64,000 bases of DNA from Sipunculus nudus (Eukaryota > Annelida > Sipuncula > Golfingiida > Sipunculidae), in the NCBI GenBank assembly GCA_026874595.1, contig CM049315.1:7998664-8062663 (forward strand). The letters are read 5' to 3'. The notes below the pieces were generated by a model that had not been told where the DNA came from, did no database searches, and saw only the letters and a program-made list of their open reading frames with translations. This document shows, one piece after another, positions 12,906 through 26,599 of this stretch. Every line of letters starts with the position of its first letter. The stretch's first letter is position 1. A program made the translations under genes and the position numbers.

Positions 12906-13149
12906 ATGATCCTTGCTTTGAGCGATCCGAGGATCAACTGTTTACGACCATTATTAAATTATCCTGATAATCTTTGTTAGTGAAAATGTACCTTTGATCA
13001 AGCGACCAACTGCCATACACAACCACCGACCGCCAAATTTCTGTCAACTTTCATAATTTTGCTTTCCTTGTCAGGCCATTTTATAAAAATAAGTACCAGT
13101 ACACGTGCGTTAATAGTTTGATAATAGCACATTTTTTTTATTATCTATG

Positions 13150-13980
13150 AGCCCGTTTATGAAGGGACGAATTATGGAATACCCACGGTATGTTCGTCTT
13201 TCAGTCTGTCCGTTAATTTTTAGTGTCGCCACAATAACTTACCAGGGCTTTGATGGATTTTCACGAAACTCAGCATAACTACTTAACAATAGATTATCTC
13301 GCCCGAGTTCAATTATAGGCAAAAACCACGCATATGTAATATGGTCAGAGGTCACACTGCCAAAAAATGTTCCTGTTAAGAAACATTTTCTTGGCAAGAA
13401 AGTTTTTCTTCTGACAAGTAATCTTCAAGAAAATTTATCTTTATTTATTTAAGATATATTATCTTGTAAGAAGAAATATTTTATTGACCAGTGTAAGACT
13501 CCCACGAAAATTCTTTTTGTCATAAGATTTTTTTCTTATAGAAAGACATTTATTTTTGTTATATGCAAGCACATGAACTATGTGAATGTGTTATATATTT
13601 TTTTTGCATGTCTTTTTCTAAAAGCAAGAAATTATCTTATCAAAAGAAATAAAAATCTTGTTATAAGAAAGATTTTCTTTTCCATCAAAAGAAAAATTGT
13701 CTTACCCCACTCATATAAAAATGCTTGAACAATATATTTTTTTCTTATTGGAAGAAATTTCAGAGAGTGGGGTAAAGAAAATTTATCTTATCGAATTTTA
13801 TCTTAAAAATTATCGACTAGTGTGCACTAGTCTACTTTGTCGTGTCGCCGAGATAACTTACCCGGAATATGATCCTGATTTTGATAAAACTCTACAGAAA
13901 TATTAACCAATACCATTTCTCACCTGTATTACATTCTCAGCAAAATTTGCGTTTATTTAATTAGGTAAGAGGTCACAAGT
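13150..13980. repeat. AAGAAAA-rich segment between two related flanks
   Basis: The flanks at 13,212-13,275 and 13,838-13,895 are similar ('gtgtcgccacaataacttacc' type), suggesting a duplicated repeat. Between them, 13,370-13,800 is rich in AAGAAAA and TTTTCTT motifs on both strands. It contains an inverted pair CTTACCCCACTC (about 13,701) and GAGTGGGGTAAAG (about 13,766). Confidence 0.45.
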
Positions 13981-14174
13981 TATGCAACAGGCGTGTTATG
14001 CACCATTTGCTGTGCTCTTGTTGTTGTGGTTATTGCAGTAGGCAACATAGAGCGCTGTTGGCGTTCCTATTGTTTATAATCACATTAATTCACGCTAACC
14101 TGCTTAGTTCTCCTACCGTACACTGCGTAGTCACTTCCACATGGGAAAGCATTAATAAACAAAGTCATCTATTC

Positions 14175-14177
<3 letters not shown>

Positions 14178-14250
<73 letters not shown>
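14178..14250. repeat. (AT)n microsatellite
   Basis: About 36 AT dinucleotides without interruption. Confidence 0.95.
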
Positions 14251-14251
<1 letters not shown>

Positions 14252-14899
14252 TGTTTCGTTAGTTGAGCGTACTAGCCTGCTCACTGCCCAGGTAGAGCAC
14301 TTCCACTGTGATGTATTGAACCTAATGTATTATATTGATTACTTATATACATACGGCGTTAAATGTTGCCATATTATCCTCCAGTAGTTATTTAGAATTC
14401 TCTCTGTGCACACTCAGTACTAACCTAGTTGACTACATTGCTTTCGAAACTTTTCTTATGAATGATGATAATCTAAGTGTTGTTGTTTTGCTACGTGTTT
14501 ATTCTTCGCTTACATGAATACTTTCGTCTGTTTACGAGCCTCTTCTGTTACGATCTCATCGTTAGGATACTTTTTGTTGAAGACTGGTACCCTCCCCCCA
14601 AAAATAACTTTATTTAATCCACACACATATTACTAAAACATGATAGAGAAATCATTGGCATTAATCAGCCATGTTAGACCAACCTGACTGATGAATTAAA
14701 TATTACGACATATTGTATCATGTATTTGCAATAAAGAGGTAACAGATATTTGCAATATGAACATTTCAATATATTATTAAAACAGATTACCTTCATCGTT
14801 GTGAAATCATTTTTTGTTATAACGGTAATTTCGTAAAGTGATGAAGAAAGTCTATACTTCTAGCCTGGTGAAGGATTCAAATTTTTACACCCCAGGTGA

Positions 14900-15190
14900 C
14901 CTTTATAGCATTCACATATACATTTTGCAGGTGACCACCACAATACACCCTTGAGCATCAACTATGCGCTTTTTTATGTAACTGTATGCATACAGACAGG
15001 AGAGACCTTCCCTGCTGTAATATATATTAAGAAGAGAGTTTACTTTATTCCGGGTTTCACCTTATGAGTTCACAGAGCCCCCCATACTGTGTGAATAATT
15101 CCAGGTAATCTAAACGACTGCCAAGGGGACAATCACGAGCAAATGCCCCAGTCTTTATGAACTGGAGGAAATAAAATTTATGTGGAAAAA
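14900..15190 (+). repeat. Dispersed repeat family A, diverged copy
   Basis: It carries weaker matches to family A, for example 'ttccaggtaatctaaacgac', 'tgccaaggggacaat' and 'tttatgaactgga', in the same order as in the copies at 17 and 20 kb. Confidence 0.4.
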
Positions 15191-15369
15191 GAAATGATTT
15201 TGCCCTTGCGCCAATGTTATTAACAGTTAGAGTTTATTAACTTCCTGCTGAAACATTCAACGTCCGACCACTCTCCTCCTGACAGTCAGAGAATTTTTGT
15301 CTCTTCTAGTATTTATCGTTTATTTTTGTTCATAAACTCCAGGTACACACCTTATAGAATGCTACATAA

Positions 15370-15890
15370 TATTAATTACTTCAAATTAATATGTTAATAT
15401 TATAAGAGTATAAGCACATAAAGCCTGTTATGAGTTGACACCACAATGTTTTATGATTCATAAAGTCCTATGGGTGTTCACCTAACGCCGCAACCATATG
15501 TTCACTAAGGGGATCAGGTTTCTTTATGATTATTTGTATCGCAAGTTCGGGTTGGCAGTTAAAATATAAGTGTATATTCTTCACTTGAACGGAAATACTT
15601 CGAGGTGTTACCTTTTGCTACCAGGTCAAAAACAAAATATTTACCAGATATTTGGAACTTTTTGGAATATTTTCAAAGATCTGCAGTTCTTCAGACGTTT
15701 TAGAAACATATATTTAAGGTCGTTATATGTTTTATTTGCACCGATTTTCTCTTTTGACTAATAACAGCAAGTGTGTTTTGTTATATCATTAAACAAAGCA
15801 GCAATAAGTAGGGAACAATGCGCAATAAAAATAATATTTGAAAATATAAAGAGGTATTATGTGGAACCTCAGAGTAAACTCAGTAAGACT
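15370..15890 (+). repeat. Segmental duplicate B1
   Basis: It matches 21,955-22,655 in order: 'cttcaaattaatatgttaat', 'cataacgcc'/'cctaacgcc', 'ttcaacaaggggaacag'-like, 'gatctgcagttYttcag', 'ggtYgttatgt' and 'gagYaaactcagtaa'. Diverged, non-coding. Confidence 0.55.
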
Positions 15891-17039
15891 TTTAATTATG
15901 TAATAACTAACCCCTCTGTGCTTTTATACTTTGACCCCCGTGTGCTTATAAGACTCCATTACCCCTAGTTTATGAATACACCAGCATAATGTGGCCTGTT
16001 GTTCCTGATGTTTGAATATTGATGAATATTTATGACGATTATTTCACATGACCTCTCGTGTATTTACACCAGCAATTATACCTTGTTGTAAATAAGACCA
16101 TGAGTGAAAGCGGCCAAATAGGAAGATTGAAAAGTTGGTTTAAGCTTTATTTGGTAGTGATTATAGCATAATTTAGATTGATGGGCAGTCAAAGTAAGGG
16201 AACCATGTTCAATTAGTGGGAAGTCTGGTTAGATTGGTGACAAGGGGGATGAGGCCAGTGACGTTTTATTTGTGTGGGCTTTAAAATGTGAAGATATATA
16301 TATATTCGCTGACGGTTGCCATTGCTAGTAATTCATGCTTTTTATTAAAGAAAAGGATGCTTTACGTAATTTGTAGCCGAAATTACTTCCTAAACTTCCA
16401 TGATTGGTCAATAATTATGGAAAACATCCCTGAGATATTGCGTTCCGTAGTAGGATGTAAGAGGTATTTTATATCTCAACAGATGTCTCAGAATGTCTGA
16501 ACTGAAACGCCCTTTTATGAACAAAACAAATGATCATCGATCTGGACATGTTGGTGGTGATTATCGGATTGCTAAAGATCATAAATTATCATAAAATAAC
16601 CAGCCTTTCATTTGACCTCTCGCAATAGTATTATTCAGAATTACAGGGCACTTTAATGATTACATATGAAAACATAGTATCAATATACTATATTACTCAT
16701 CAGTTGTTTGTTATTTTATTTTCACAATACAGCTAGGGGGCTGAAGAATTGATTTGTAAATTGTCAATAAAATGTCTCACGTCGCAGGGAACTAAGCAAC
16801 AGATTCTTTATCTATCATGACAATCGATATCATTAATGTAAGCGTTGAAATATAGTTAATTATGTATAGTGTCAGCTTAAGGAAGAAATGATACTAAAAA
16901 TTATTTGAACGACATTAACTGTATTTTGTCCCATGTAATGACCTTATATTTTGAAATGGTCTTCATCATTAGTAATGGTGAATACATACACAGATCAAAC
17001 AGCTCTTATTAAGCAGTCTACCTGCCAAAATCCAAGTGC

Positions 17040-17515
17040 AGTATTAAAATTTATATTCGCAAGGTGACCATAGACAAACATAACTTTTTTAATAAGAGTT
17101 TGCACAAACAACCTTAACCCAGCAAGTAAGAGCTCTTTATATAAGTATATATATGTAATATAAACAGATCAGATGTTTTTACCAAGATACACTTTGGCAC
17201 ATGTAACAGGTTTTTACTTCATACCGGGCTACCCCAGACACATCTAAGTGAGTAGTTGAAAGCCCTTCACATTGTACTTGTAATCCTGGTAACCTCAATG
17301 ACTGTTAAAGAGGGCAATAAAGTAGAGGGTAAGAAAGCCACTATTTATGAACTAGTCCAAACACACTTCTGTTGCGAATCAGGAAGTGATAATTCCTTCG
17401 TGGATCATTTGATTAGGATCAACTCATTCAGATTACTGCAAAGTCAATCAATAGTTGCTTCTGTTAATTACAATGAATGCTTGTTGTTTCTTGGCTCCAG
17501 GTGAATATCTTTCAT
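17040..17515 (+). repeat. Dispersed repeat family A, copy 2
   Basis: Same block order as at 11.0 kb and 20.1 kb. It includes 'gaaagcccttcacattgta', 'gagggcaataaagtag' and 'gttgcttctgttaatta'. The ORF inside is fortuitous. Confidence 0.6.
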
Positions 17516-17989
17516 AATACCACACTAAAGTTGACATTCAAGTTAGGATTCAGATATATTACATAAAATACATGCACTAGGTGACACCTGGACCATTATA
17601 CGACATAGAGGACCGCCTCTTTCCCTGTGACTGATTTATAGTGTTGCAATTATTTTAAAAACCGGTATATAAAATTGCATATCCGTAATTTACAGCCGGT
17701 ACGTCCTACAGCTTTAAAATATAGTCTGATTCATGTGTGTTTGTTTCTTTATTTCAGGAAACAGAATTAACATTTTTACCACATTGCGTTGTAAAAGATG
17801 TGAACTTTTCATTTTATTGTTGCCCTATCAACCTTATTCTCACAGCGGTTACTTTTTTTAGTTCGGTATTTTATTGATATAACAGTAAAGCCTGATTTAT
17901 TGATTTTTATTTACTATGGAATAAGTATTACCATAGTATATATTTTTAACCCCAAAATTCCTCATATATTGTGAGGAGGCCGGGTCATT

Positions 17990-19041
17990 TGCCGGTATAA
18001 GGGACCGTCATTCTTCTGGGAATGAACCGTGTATAGAAAAGCTTACCATAAGAAAGTTTTTATATGATTCTAACGGATGTGGCTATGTAGGCCCAGACTA
18101 AAGGTCTGATCTACTACATTTCTACTATATATTAACTTTAGATACATGAAATACGTTTGTATGCTCAGTGTCCATGCATTCATATTGCATATTTCCACCG
18201 AATATTGTAACTTGTTAGTATGTACGTAAGTTTTTTTTAAGTAAAACCAGTAAAAGTTGTTTTAAAAATTGAGAATATAGTATATTATCGTATATAGTAT
18301 AGTAACGAATATCTGAACTTGCATAGCGAAGGCCTCCAAATTAAATTTATACACACCTGAACTCTGTTCTTTGCTCCTGCTGAATACAGACATTGCAATA
18401 AGTGCTAAAGTCGTTATCATATAACTGTCTCAAAATTTTAATCAAAGCCACCTGAAATCTGCTGTACCGAATTCGAGACCACAGCCGATCCAGACCGTTT
18501 TAATCAGAAGGATTAAGATTTAATATACTTTGTGAAAAAAAAGTTTGTCATTCCCATTATTATGCAAGTTATATTTCCGTGATACATATAATAAATAAGT
18601 AAATCAATAAACATAATGTAAACTCATTCGGCTCGATGAGAAAAACACAAGCTTCGTTCCTTTCATAGCTTCAGATTCAATATCTATTAAATTTTATCAT
18701 TAAATTAAGTACCTATCCCTCCCTCACAGAGGAAATAGGGTTGGATATCCAGCTGGCGGGACTACCGATTTACCGATGGGACGAACTTTAGAACTGAATG
18801 TGCTATTGGGTTAGGAACTGCTCCTGCGCCTTGGACTGGCAGACTGCACCTGGGAGAGCTACATCCTGTACCGAGTGACCCATGGCGTAACGTCACAATA
18901 TGAATGATAACCGCATACAAAGAGTCGCAGATCCTTTAAATATAAAAAAAATATCACGTGCTTTAATTAATTGCTTTGTTGCTTTGCCCTATTCAAATAT
19001 CAAGCTTTCCATGTTCTTATCACCAAATAATGACCAAAACT

Positions 19042-19085
<44 letters not shown>

Positions 19086-20095
19086 GTCAATCTGACTTAT
19101 AAAGTTAACCATTTTTCGCCTCTGTTGTTTTTTGTTGCCCATGGGCTTGGGAGGGCCAAATTTGGCTTCATACACTGGAGACTTACTGCATTAAATAACA
19201 AAATATTAACCCGAAATTGGTTTACATTGGGATTTGTTAAGAATTTGTACTCGCTTAACAAAAAAAGAAACTTGCATATTGTGATTCATTAAACATGACA
19301 ATTCGATTTGTTTTATATGTTATGACAACAAAGTAAATAAAAACATCATGCAACACTTTAAAGCGATTTTTGTTATAAATGAATTTTTATAATTAATATA
19401 ATTGGATAATGATATTTCGTCAGCCGCCTGCCGAACAACAATAGAAAACAGTCTAACCCAATGATTTAGTGTTTAGTTTCCTCTTGGAAAGTGCGTTTAG
19501 GTTACACAATCTATTCAAGTAGTCAGTTTAATAGACCAACTGCGTTGTTTAAACTCTTTAAAGTTGTATTTCTTCCTTATTTAATAAACACTTATGTATA
19601 ATTCAAACCCCATAATTAACAAAGGTGTTACATCCTGACCCAGGATTAGCTTTACTTGTTTCGTTGACATTATATGTAGTTGTGACTTATCAACGAAAGT
19701 TCTGGTATAAGAAGCTCTTTTATTCTAGGTGGCTCATTCGTAAAGAGAAAATTCTATAAAAAGAAGTATTGAAACTTTGTCCTTCAAAACGTTGATGGTT
19801 TTGATTACCTCCGCCAACGTTACTGGCTAAAGTTATGTGTTCATGCCTCTTTTGTGCCATGTTGTTGGTCCACAAAACAGGTCCGAATTATCTGAATGAA
19901 TTACCATAGAATTTGGTGCGGAAAATAAAGTTTGGGAAAATTCAGATGCGAAATGGCGTCAGAAGAAGTTAGCGTTCTTTTAATCCGAAGCCTCAACTCT
20001 TGTAGGAATCTTAAGAATGCCTTTGTTTCGAGTGTACCATATAAAACTTACCTCACTTAATTCAGATTAGTTGGTGGTTGGTCAACTAAGCAAAG
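17990..20095. other. No gene seen
   Basis: AT-rich, with one (CT)n tract. No splice-flanked coding stretch recognised. Confidence 0.4.
19043..19083. repeat. (CT)n microsatellite
   Basis: About 20 CT dinucleotides. Confidence 0.95.
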
Positions 20096-20099
20096 AACC

Positions 20100-20585
20100 T
20101 CTATCAGGTGGACCCAGGTGACAATACCAGCATAAATATAAATATAGTGCAAACACAATAAAACCTATTCCTAGTAACTAAGAGCCGCTGGATATTTAAG
20201 TAAATATATGCATAAACAATCAGACTAATTCCAAGATACAATTTGTCTTATGTAGCATACTTTATACTGAGCTACCTCAGATAAATATATATGTGAGCAT
20301 CTTAAAGTTAATTTGTAAGCAATCCCTGGTAACCTCAGTGACTGTCAAGGAGGGCAATAAAATAAAATGTATCAAATCAATCATTTATGGACCAGTGCAA
20401 ACATACTTCTGGTGCAAATCAGGAAGTTATTTGGTTAATATCTCTCACAGTGAGATTTAATCCCTTGTTGGATCACTTTGATCGGTACCCTGATGGGGAG
20501 AACTAGAGAGATGCTTATTGTTATACAAAGATCTCTCCTGTTAATTACACCTAGATGGCTCGTTGTTTCTAAACTGCATTTGGAT
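20100..20585 (+). repeat. Dispersed repeat family A, copy 3
   Basis: It matches the copies at 11.0 and 17.0 kb, with 'cctggtaacctcagtgactg', 'gagggcaataaaataaa', 'cttctggtgcaaatcagga' and 'ctcacagtgagattta'. Confidence 0.6.
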
Positions 20586-20882
20586 TTTATGCTATATTAC
20601 ATTTGACTTCGAAGTTTTGCTTGCCTTTAGTTCCATTCATTTTATAAATATATTATTGACACCGTTTCCTTTCAAAAGTATGGCCCAACAAACCATAATG
20701 CTCCCTACGTAGAAAATAGAAAAGTTATCTTGGTATATGATAATTTAAATGTATTTTGTGGATTCGACTCGACAATCTCACCATGGGGTTGTGGTTACGC
20801 AATGTTCCTCATCACTTCAAAGCAGTGAGAGAGAAACGACCTGAACAGGTAAGTTAGCCGAGCGGATCCTCGTGGGGGGTTA

Positions 20883-20983
<101 letters not shown>

Positions 20984-21954
20984 GACATAACTGCAAAAAC
21001 ATTTAAATAATCTGAACAATTATTTTATCATTGGTTGATGGCGACCAACCCACAATTAGGACCACTTTGCTTAGTTCTGAAAATTTTACGTGTTTCGTTT
21101 TAGTTATACCTAACTCAGAATTGCGACCAAATCAGAATTACGGGCTCAATGTCTGTTCTCTGTCATAAGGCAACACTGCGACCTAATTATTTAGTCCCTA
21201 AGAATGGCTGACCACTTTGGAGGTAAATGTAGGTGTTGGCTTTTATAGTGACCACTTTCATCAGTCACCAAGGTTGTAATAATTGTGCGATTCCACCGTA
21301 GCCTTCCATGCATCCCGCTTCTTCAGCCCTAGATATGTGAGTTATGTTATAATAAGGGGTTTAATAAATACAGAAACACCAAAGAGATTTTAACTGGATT
21401 TAGAATGAATTATTTTTTATTAGTATAAGGTATAAGGATTCAACTTCTGTTTATATCAAAGATAGGATGGCTATGCTCTCCATTTATCTACTCCATTTAT
21501 CTATAGGCCCAATTTCCTTTCTTTTATACCTATTTATCTTTCTTATAAACTTTTACAAATACATAATTAAACAAGGTTTAAAACGACAGGAGTGCGAAAA
21601 ATGATGTTATTCCAATATGCTAGAACATTTTTACTTTGCAAAATAATATGATATCGACAACCCAAGCAACTGTAGAATAATCCATAGTTATTTACAACTT
21701 TCTGCATTAATTCCACGAAAACATAATAACTGTCCCGGGAAGCAGTAAAGTAACGTGCAGTGAACCTAATTTATAGGATTTGGTTTCAACAGTCTTTTAA
21801 AGTTGACCAAGAAGTGACATTACCCATGTTTCTTCTAACTGTGAGAATTAATTCCTGAGATAATTACCCGTTTCTTATGTTCTTTCAATTATAGTCAATT
21901 AAGTCCCTTATTCTTACCCTTCGGATAGAAATCTTATATTGTCCAACATTATTC

Positions 21955-22655
21955 TATTTCTTCAAATTAATATGTTAATTTCTTTCGAAAATTTGCACAT
22001 ACAGCCAGGCATCATATTACACCACGGACACGCAAGTCATGTCTTCTTATCTATAAAGTACACCGATTTCTCTCAGTCTTACCATAACGCCCGGGTAGAA
22101 TATTCAACAAGGGGAACAGATTTCAATATTGTAGGATAAGAAAAAGAAAAACCTCACAAAATATAAATGTATTTCAAGTGAGGAGTAGAAGTTAAAACGT
22201 ACAAGTATGCTTTCCTCTTGAACAGTAGCATTTTGACAGACCGAGTTAATTTTTTACACAGAGCACCTCTATCGTTTCTATAATTCTAACACACATCGCA
22301 CACATTAATCAGTAGCGCTAGAAGGATGTATCTGACGTAGCTCGGAAAGAACCGACACAGTGTGTAACCGTGTAACATGAACAACAAACACTCAGGTGAA
22401 ATTTTACTAGATATCAGGAGCTTTATGGGATAATGTTTCTATTTTACGAAAGGATCTGCAGTTATTCAGGCCCCTATCAATATGCTTCAGGTTGTTATGT
22501 ATTTTTCTCGGACAGATACACTTTTTCCATTAATTATAAAGGGTTAGTTTTGTATTTGTTTTACAAAATGCAGAGCAGGGTGAAAAAAACTGATAAAACC
22601 TTAAAAATGTAAAGTGGCAATGTCTGTGTCATATATATGAGCAAACTCAGTAACA
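21955..22655 (+). repeat. Segmental duplicate B2
   Basis: Diverged duplicate of 15,370-15,890, about 6.6 kb away, in the same orientation and with the same block order. Confidence 0.55.
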
Positions 22656-22659
22656 TAGG

Positions 22660-23790
22660 AAACAGGCAAACTTAATCACACATGTTGTTTACATATTTTT
22701 ATTGATAATATAAAAATATGGCATAAACCAAAGTCTAGTAGAAGAAATGAAGTAATGTGTTTCCTGCAAAAGCAATTTTGTAATGTTATAAAACCTTTGG
22801 TTGGGGCTCAAATATATTGTGAACACTAAGAGAATAGTAACGTTCAGACATTTTATTTTCGAACCTTGCCAAGGGCCATTTCCTTTGACGTCATTACTTT
22901 GGTCTGTGCAGAAACCCTATGGGGAAACTGATGTGATGGGGCTCTAGTGGTTCGTGCTGTTTGCCGCTAATAGGCCACGTAGCCGCTACAGGATGCGCTG
23001 TACTGCAAAGATTCAGCTGCTGCGGCTACCTCGTTTTACCTCGCTGCAGTCAATGTTTTTTCCACCTTGCTTATCTCTAATCTGGACAATAGCAAGTTTT
23101 TATTCATAATGTCGGTTCATTTTAAAATGCCTTACAATGTTTTAGCAAACCCTGGAGCAGTATTACACAAGAGCTACGTCGAAACAGGCGCATAGGCGGA
23201 ATTTCGTTTCGATATATGACAATCGTACCATTGTAAGTTGAACATAAGCGACACCATTGCCATATATGCTTTCTGTTCAGTTAGTTGGCTGTTCCCCATT
23301 GATGGCTACCGGACTTCCGATACCAGTAACCGGACGTTCACTGAGACCAGCTTCAATTCAAATACTAAGATGTGCCTGGAGAACTAGACTCCTGCTACTA
23401 ATAAGCTCTCACCTTTGCTGTATACTACAGGCAGAATGTAAACAAGGAAACCCAGTTTATCCTAAAGTTTTTATTGTACTGAAGAGGTTCAACGTTATTT
23501 CTAAATGCCAAAATATCAAGGCAAGACTATAAAAGATCGGGCAGCGAGAGTATCACAAGATTGCTGTGCCTGTGAAAGAATTAATATTCAGGGGCCGCAA
23601 GAAAGACCTTTACAACAGAACTAATTTAAACGATCAGCTAAGAGTCTCTGCTCTCGGTTTTGTCCAAAGGGTGCCCTGATCCACTAGGTTACCAACAAGG
23701 ATGTCTGTAATAGAATGATCTCATACAATAATACGACAATGGCTTATTCAGTGAGAATGAAAAACATAGGAGTATTTCTTGGAGAATGTT
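22660..23790. other. No gene supported
   Basis: The stretch 22,900-23,500 has a higher GC content than its surroundings and a 91-codon ORF at 23,257. I could not place it in a spliced model or recognise a family. Confidence 0.35.
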
Positions 23791-23814
23791 TCCTTATTCA
23801 AACCCTTGACAAGT

Positions 23815-24199
23815 TATAGTAGCCATCAAATCTATCCACTGTATCCCTATTTATCATTGCTACGGCCTCTTCCTGATTAAGCAGAGGAATTTCTTGTCCT
23901 TGGGATCCTGAATACCAGACCCTTGGAGCAGACTCAAGGTAGACTATGATATTGGAGCCACTGAAGCTATTTTCCGGTGCATGCCAGCTGATAGAATCCT
24001 TGCATACATCCTACGATCGATCTGAAATAAAAATCTGATGAGTTTCAAGCCCAGCAGCCATAAAGATTGTTAACTCTATCAACCATTGGCAGTGGCCGCG
24101 AGTACACGCCACTAACAATTGCTGCATGACGATTGCGGCTGAACCACCGGAAGAAGTTGGGGAAACGTCTATAAGAAAGTCAGCCTGCCCTTGACCCAT
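23815..24199 (-). pseudogene. Possible coding remnant, weakly peroxidase-like
   Basis: On the minus strand, the stretch from about 23,998 down to 23,815 reads without a stop as a protein-like segment containing SWHAPENSF, LESAPRVWYSG and DTVDRFDGYYN before a TGA. The RFDGYYN stretch recalls the FDGWYNNLA motif near the start of animal heme peroxidases such as dual oxidases, but one short motif is not proof. A separate minus-strand ORF lies at 24,199-24,011 with no recognised domain. No complete gene model is possible here, and it may be a relic or a chance ORF. Confidence 0.25.
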
Positions 24200-25919
24200 G
24201 TGACCATGAGTTGAGTTGGCATTGTCTTTACCTGAGTGGATGAAAATCTGATGATGTCATCCTATAGAGAGAGCATATAGGATGTGTGATGCGTTCTGAT
24301 GCTTGTTATTTCTAACTGCAGGACATAAATACATTTCTCTTCCATTTTAGGGAGCCAGTATGTATTCCTGTTTGTGTGTCTCGAGAGGATTAATCGATGG
24401 GTAAATATATCGTATTTTCTTATATTGTAAATTGTTATATAATATAATGTATTATAATATCTTGTATTATGTGTTACTTGCCTGTGCGAGTTAGAAGGGA
24501 ACGAGAGAACATAAGAAAGCAAGTCATGATATTTAAATCAACATACAAAGATTAAGAGGAGCGTCTATAAGTGATGAAACCCCAAAATAAGAATTTTAAG
24601 ATATAAAAGGTAAATTTTAATTTAGTACAAAGTAATCTTCCTTTTACCAGTACATGTAATGATACATTAATGATAAGGTTCCACTTTAAATTCTTTAAAT
24701 TTTAAGTTCCGTATGCCATCATGTAATTTCTAATGCCGTAAATGGGTTAAGTCCCCTCATACGATATACAATCCAACGTTTTTAATGTCTGACTTGCATA
24801 TTACAATATCGTTGGAATGCTTTCGAGGAAAAACCGTATATTCTAACGTTTTACACACCTTCTGCTGTGACAGTTATGATTCAATAAGGTTTGAAGTAAG
24901 TGCCTAACAAGGGACAAGGAAATACTAGAAGCTTATCACACAAAGCATTGAATAAGGCTTTGATATCGATGGTTAAACTACGGACAAAGAGAATACATCT
25001 TAATGGAATTTTGCTGTTTTAAGGATAGTGACAAGAATAATCCAAAGTCCTTCCTTGTTCACAACTGCTATAAATCACAACGAGGTAGTATGGATGTATT
25101 TTATAAGACAATTTTATTGCCCTCATTGAGCATGGCTGTGGATACTGGGGATTAACTAAACACTCCAAAGTGTCTTTAGCTAAACACCTGAAGTGTCTAA
25201 AGCAGATATGTCTGAGATAACTCAGAACACACTTATCGTTACCATAAAACCCAAATTGTAGTTTAGACAGGCAGTCTGCTCCTCGAACATAAAATAATTG
25301 GATTTCTTGATCGCAGATGAAGACTATGTCACGGTCACATTCACATTGTTTATATGCAAAGTTAACTAGTATTAGACCAATTAATAAACTTTGACTATTT
25401 GATTTACTGAAACATAACGAACAGAAATAAAAATAGGTATTTGCAGTTATTTATTTTCTCATTGTTCCAATACTGTTTAAAGTTTGAAACAGTAAATCAT
25501 TTGTTTATTTTTATTTATTGTTTGTACAAGATCATTTATAAGTTACCGTGTGACATTTCGGTTAAGGGTCGCCATATGCTGATATGCTTATATTCCACTT
25601 GCTGATATTTCACTCAAACTTACACTAATAATATTAGTACATTGACTGGACCTTCAATAAACACACATATAAATGTAATTTCAGCAACTGGATTTTTTTC
25701 AGATTTGTTGTTCTAAATTTTGTCCCGGGAATTAGTAAAGTCATCATCAACGGTGTATATATCATCCATAATTATGCTATCTGTAGATGACTTTGCGTCC
25801 AGTTTTCAGATTTTTTTTTTGGTAGCGGTATATTAGTAATTATTCCACAATTGTCATTCCATTAAATACTAAATGCAGCAATGGAGATATAGAACAAGAA
25901 TACACAGAAAAAGTCGGAT

Positions 25920-25991
25920 CACCCCGTATGGGAATCGAACCCATGACCCTCCGATTGCCGGTCGTCTGCTCTACCACTGAGCTAACAGGGA
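25920..25991 (-). tRNA. tRNA-like gene, array unit m1
   Basis: On the minus strand it reads with a consensus A box (TAGCTCAGTGG) and B box (GGTTCGATTCC). D stem GCTC/GAGC and T stem ATGGG/CCCAT are perfect. The anticodon loop is CCGGCAA, so GGC would sit at the anticodon positions (Ala-type), but base 33 is C instead of the invariant U, the two outer pairs of the anticodon stem are G-A and A-G, and the first acceptor pair is T-T. A T5 tract follows about 7 nt past the end. It is better called tRNA-like than a functional tRNA. Confidence 0.5.
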
Positions 25992-26223
25992 TCCCCAACT
26001 TCCTCTGTGTATCAGCACACTTTTATAGGAACCAGCGAAGTGACGTCACTACTGTGACTGGTATTATACATACTACATGTGTCGACACGGCGACTTTGCA
26101 TGCAGCAGTGATAAACTGATGGCCTTTTATGGTGTGCATCAAATATTATATAGAAAGATGTTAATGGCCATGCTGGTCCATCTCATGGAGATATAGAACA
26201 AGAATACACAGAAAAAGTCGGAT

Positions 26224-26295
26224 CACCCCGTATGGGAATCGAACCCATGACCCTCCGATTGCCGGTCGTCTGCTCTACCACTGAGCTAACAGGGA
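26224..26295 (-). tRNA. tRNA-like gene, array unit m2
   Basis: Same sequence as unit m1 across the tRNA-like part, with A box, B box and T5 intact. Confidence 0.5.
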
Positions 26296-26527
26296 TCCCC
26301 AACTTCCTCTGTGTATCAGCACACTTTTATAGGAACCAGCGAAGTGACGTCACTACTGTGACTGGTATTATACATACTACATGTGTCGACACGGCGACTT
26401 TGCATGCAGCAGTGATAAACTGATGGCCTTTTATGGTGTGCATCAAATATTATATAGAAAGATGTTAATGGCCATGCTGGTCCATCTCATGGAGATATAG
26501 AACAAGAATACACAGAAAAAGTCGGAT

Positions 26528-26599
26528 CACCCCGTATGGGAATCGAACCCATGACCCTCCGATTGCCGGTCGTCTGCTCTACCACTGAGCTAACAGGGA
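26528..26599 (-). tRNA. tRNA-like gene, array unit m3
   Basis: Same tRNA-like core as m1. Its upstream region is truncated at 26,681, but TATAAAA and TGACGTCA are still present. Confidence 0.5.

Noticed and set aside
13998-14387. 129-codon ORF across the (AT)n tract
   Set aside because: Its length comes from the microsatellite (Ile-Tyr repeats), not coding.
24031-24050. CTGATGAG, hammerhead-ribozyme-like core
   Set aside because: No matching GAAAC partner and stems in the expected positions; other CTGATGA hits (14,690; 24,250) fail too.
25020-25270. Possible end of a LINE-type reverse transcriptase
   Set aside because: Only a short, weak resemblance with interrupting stops; not enough to call.
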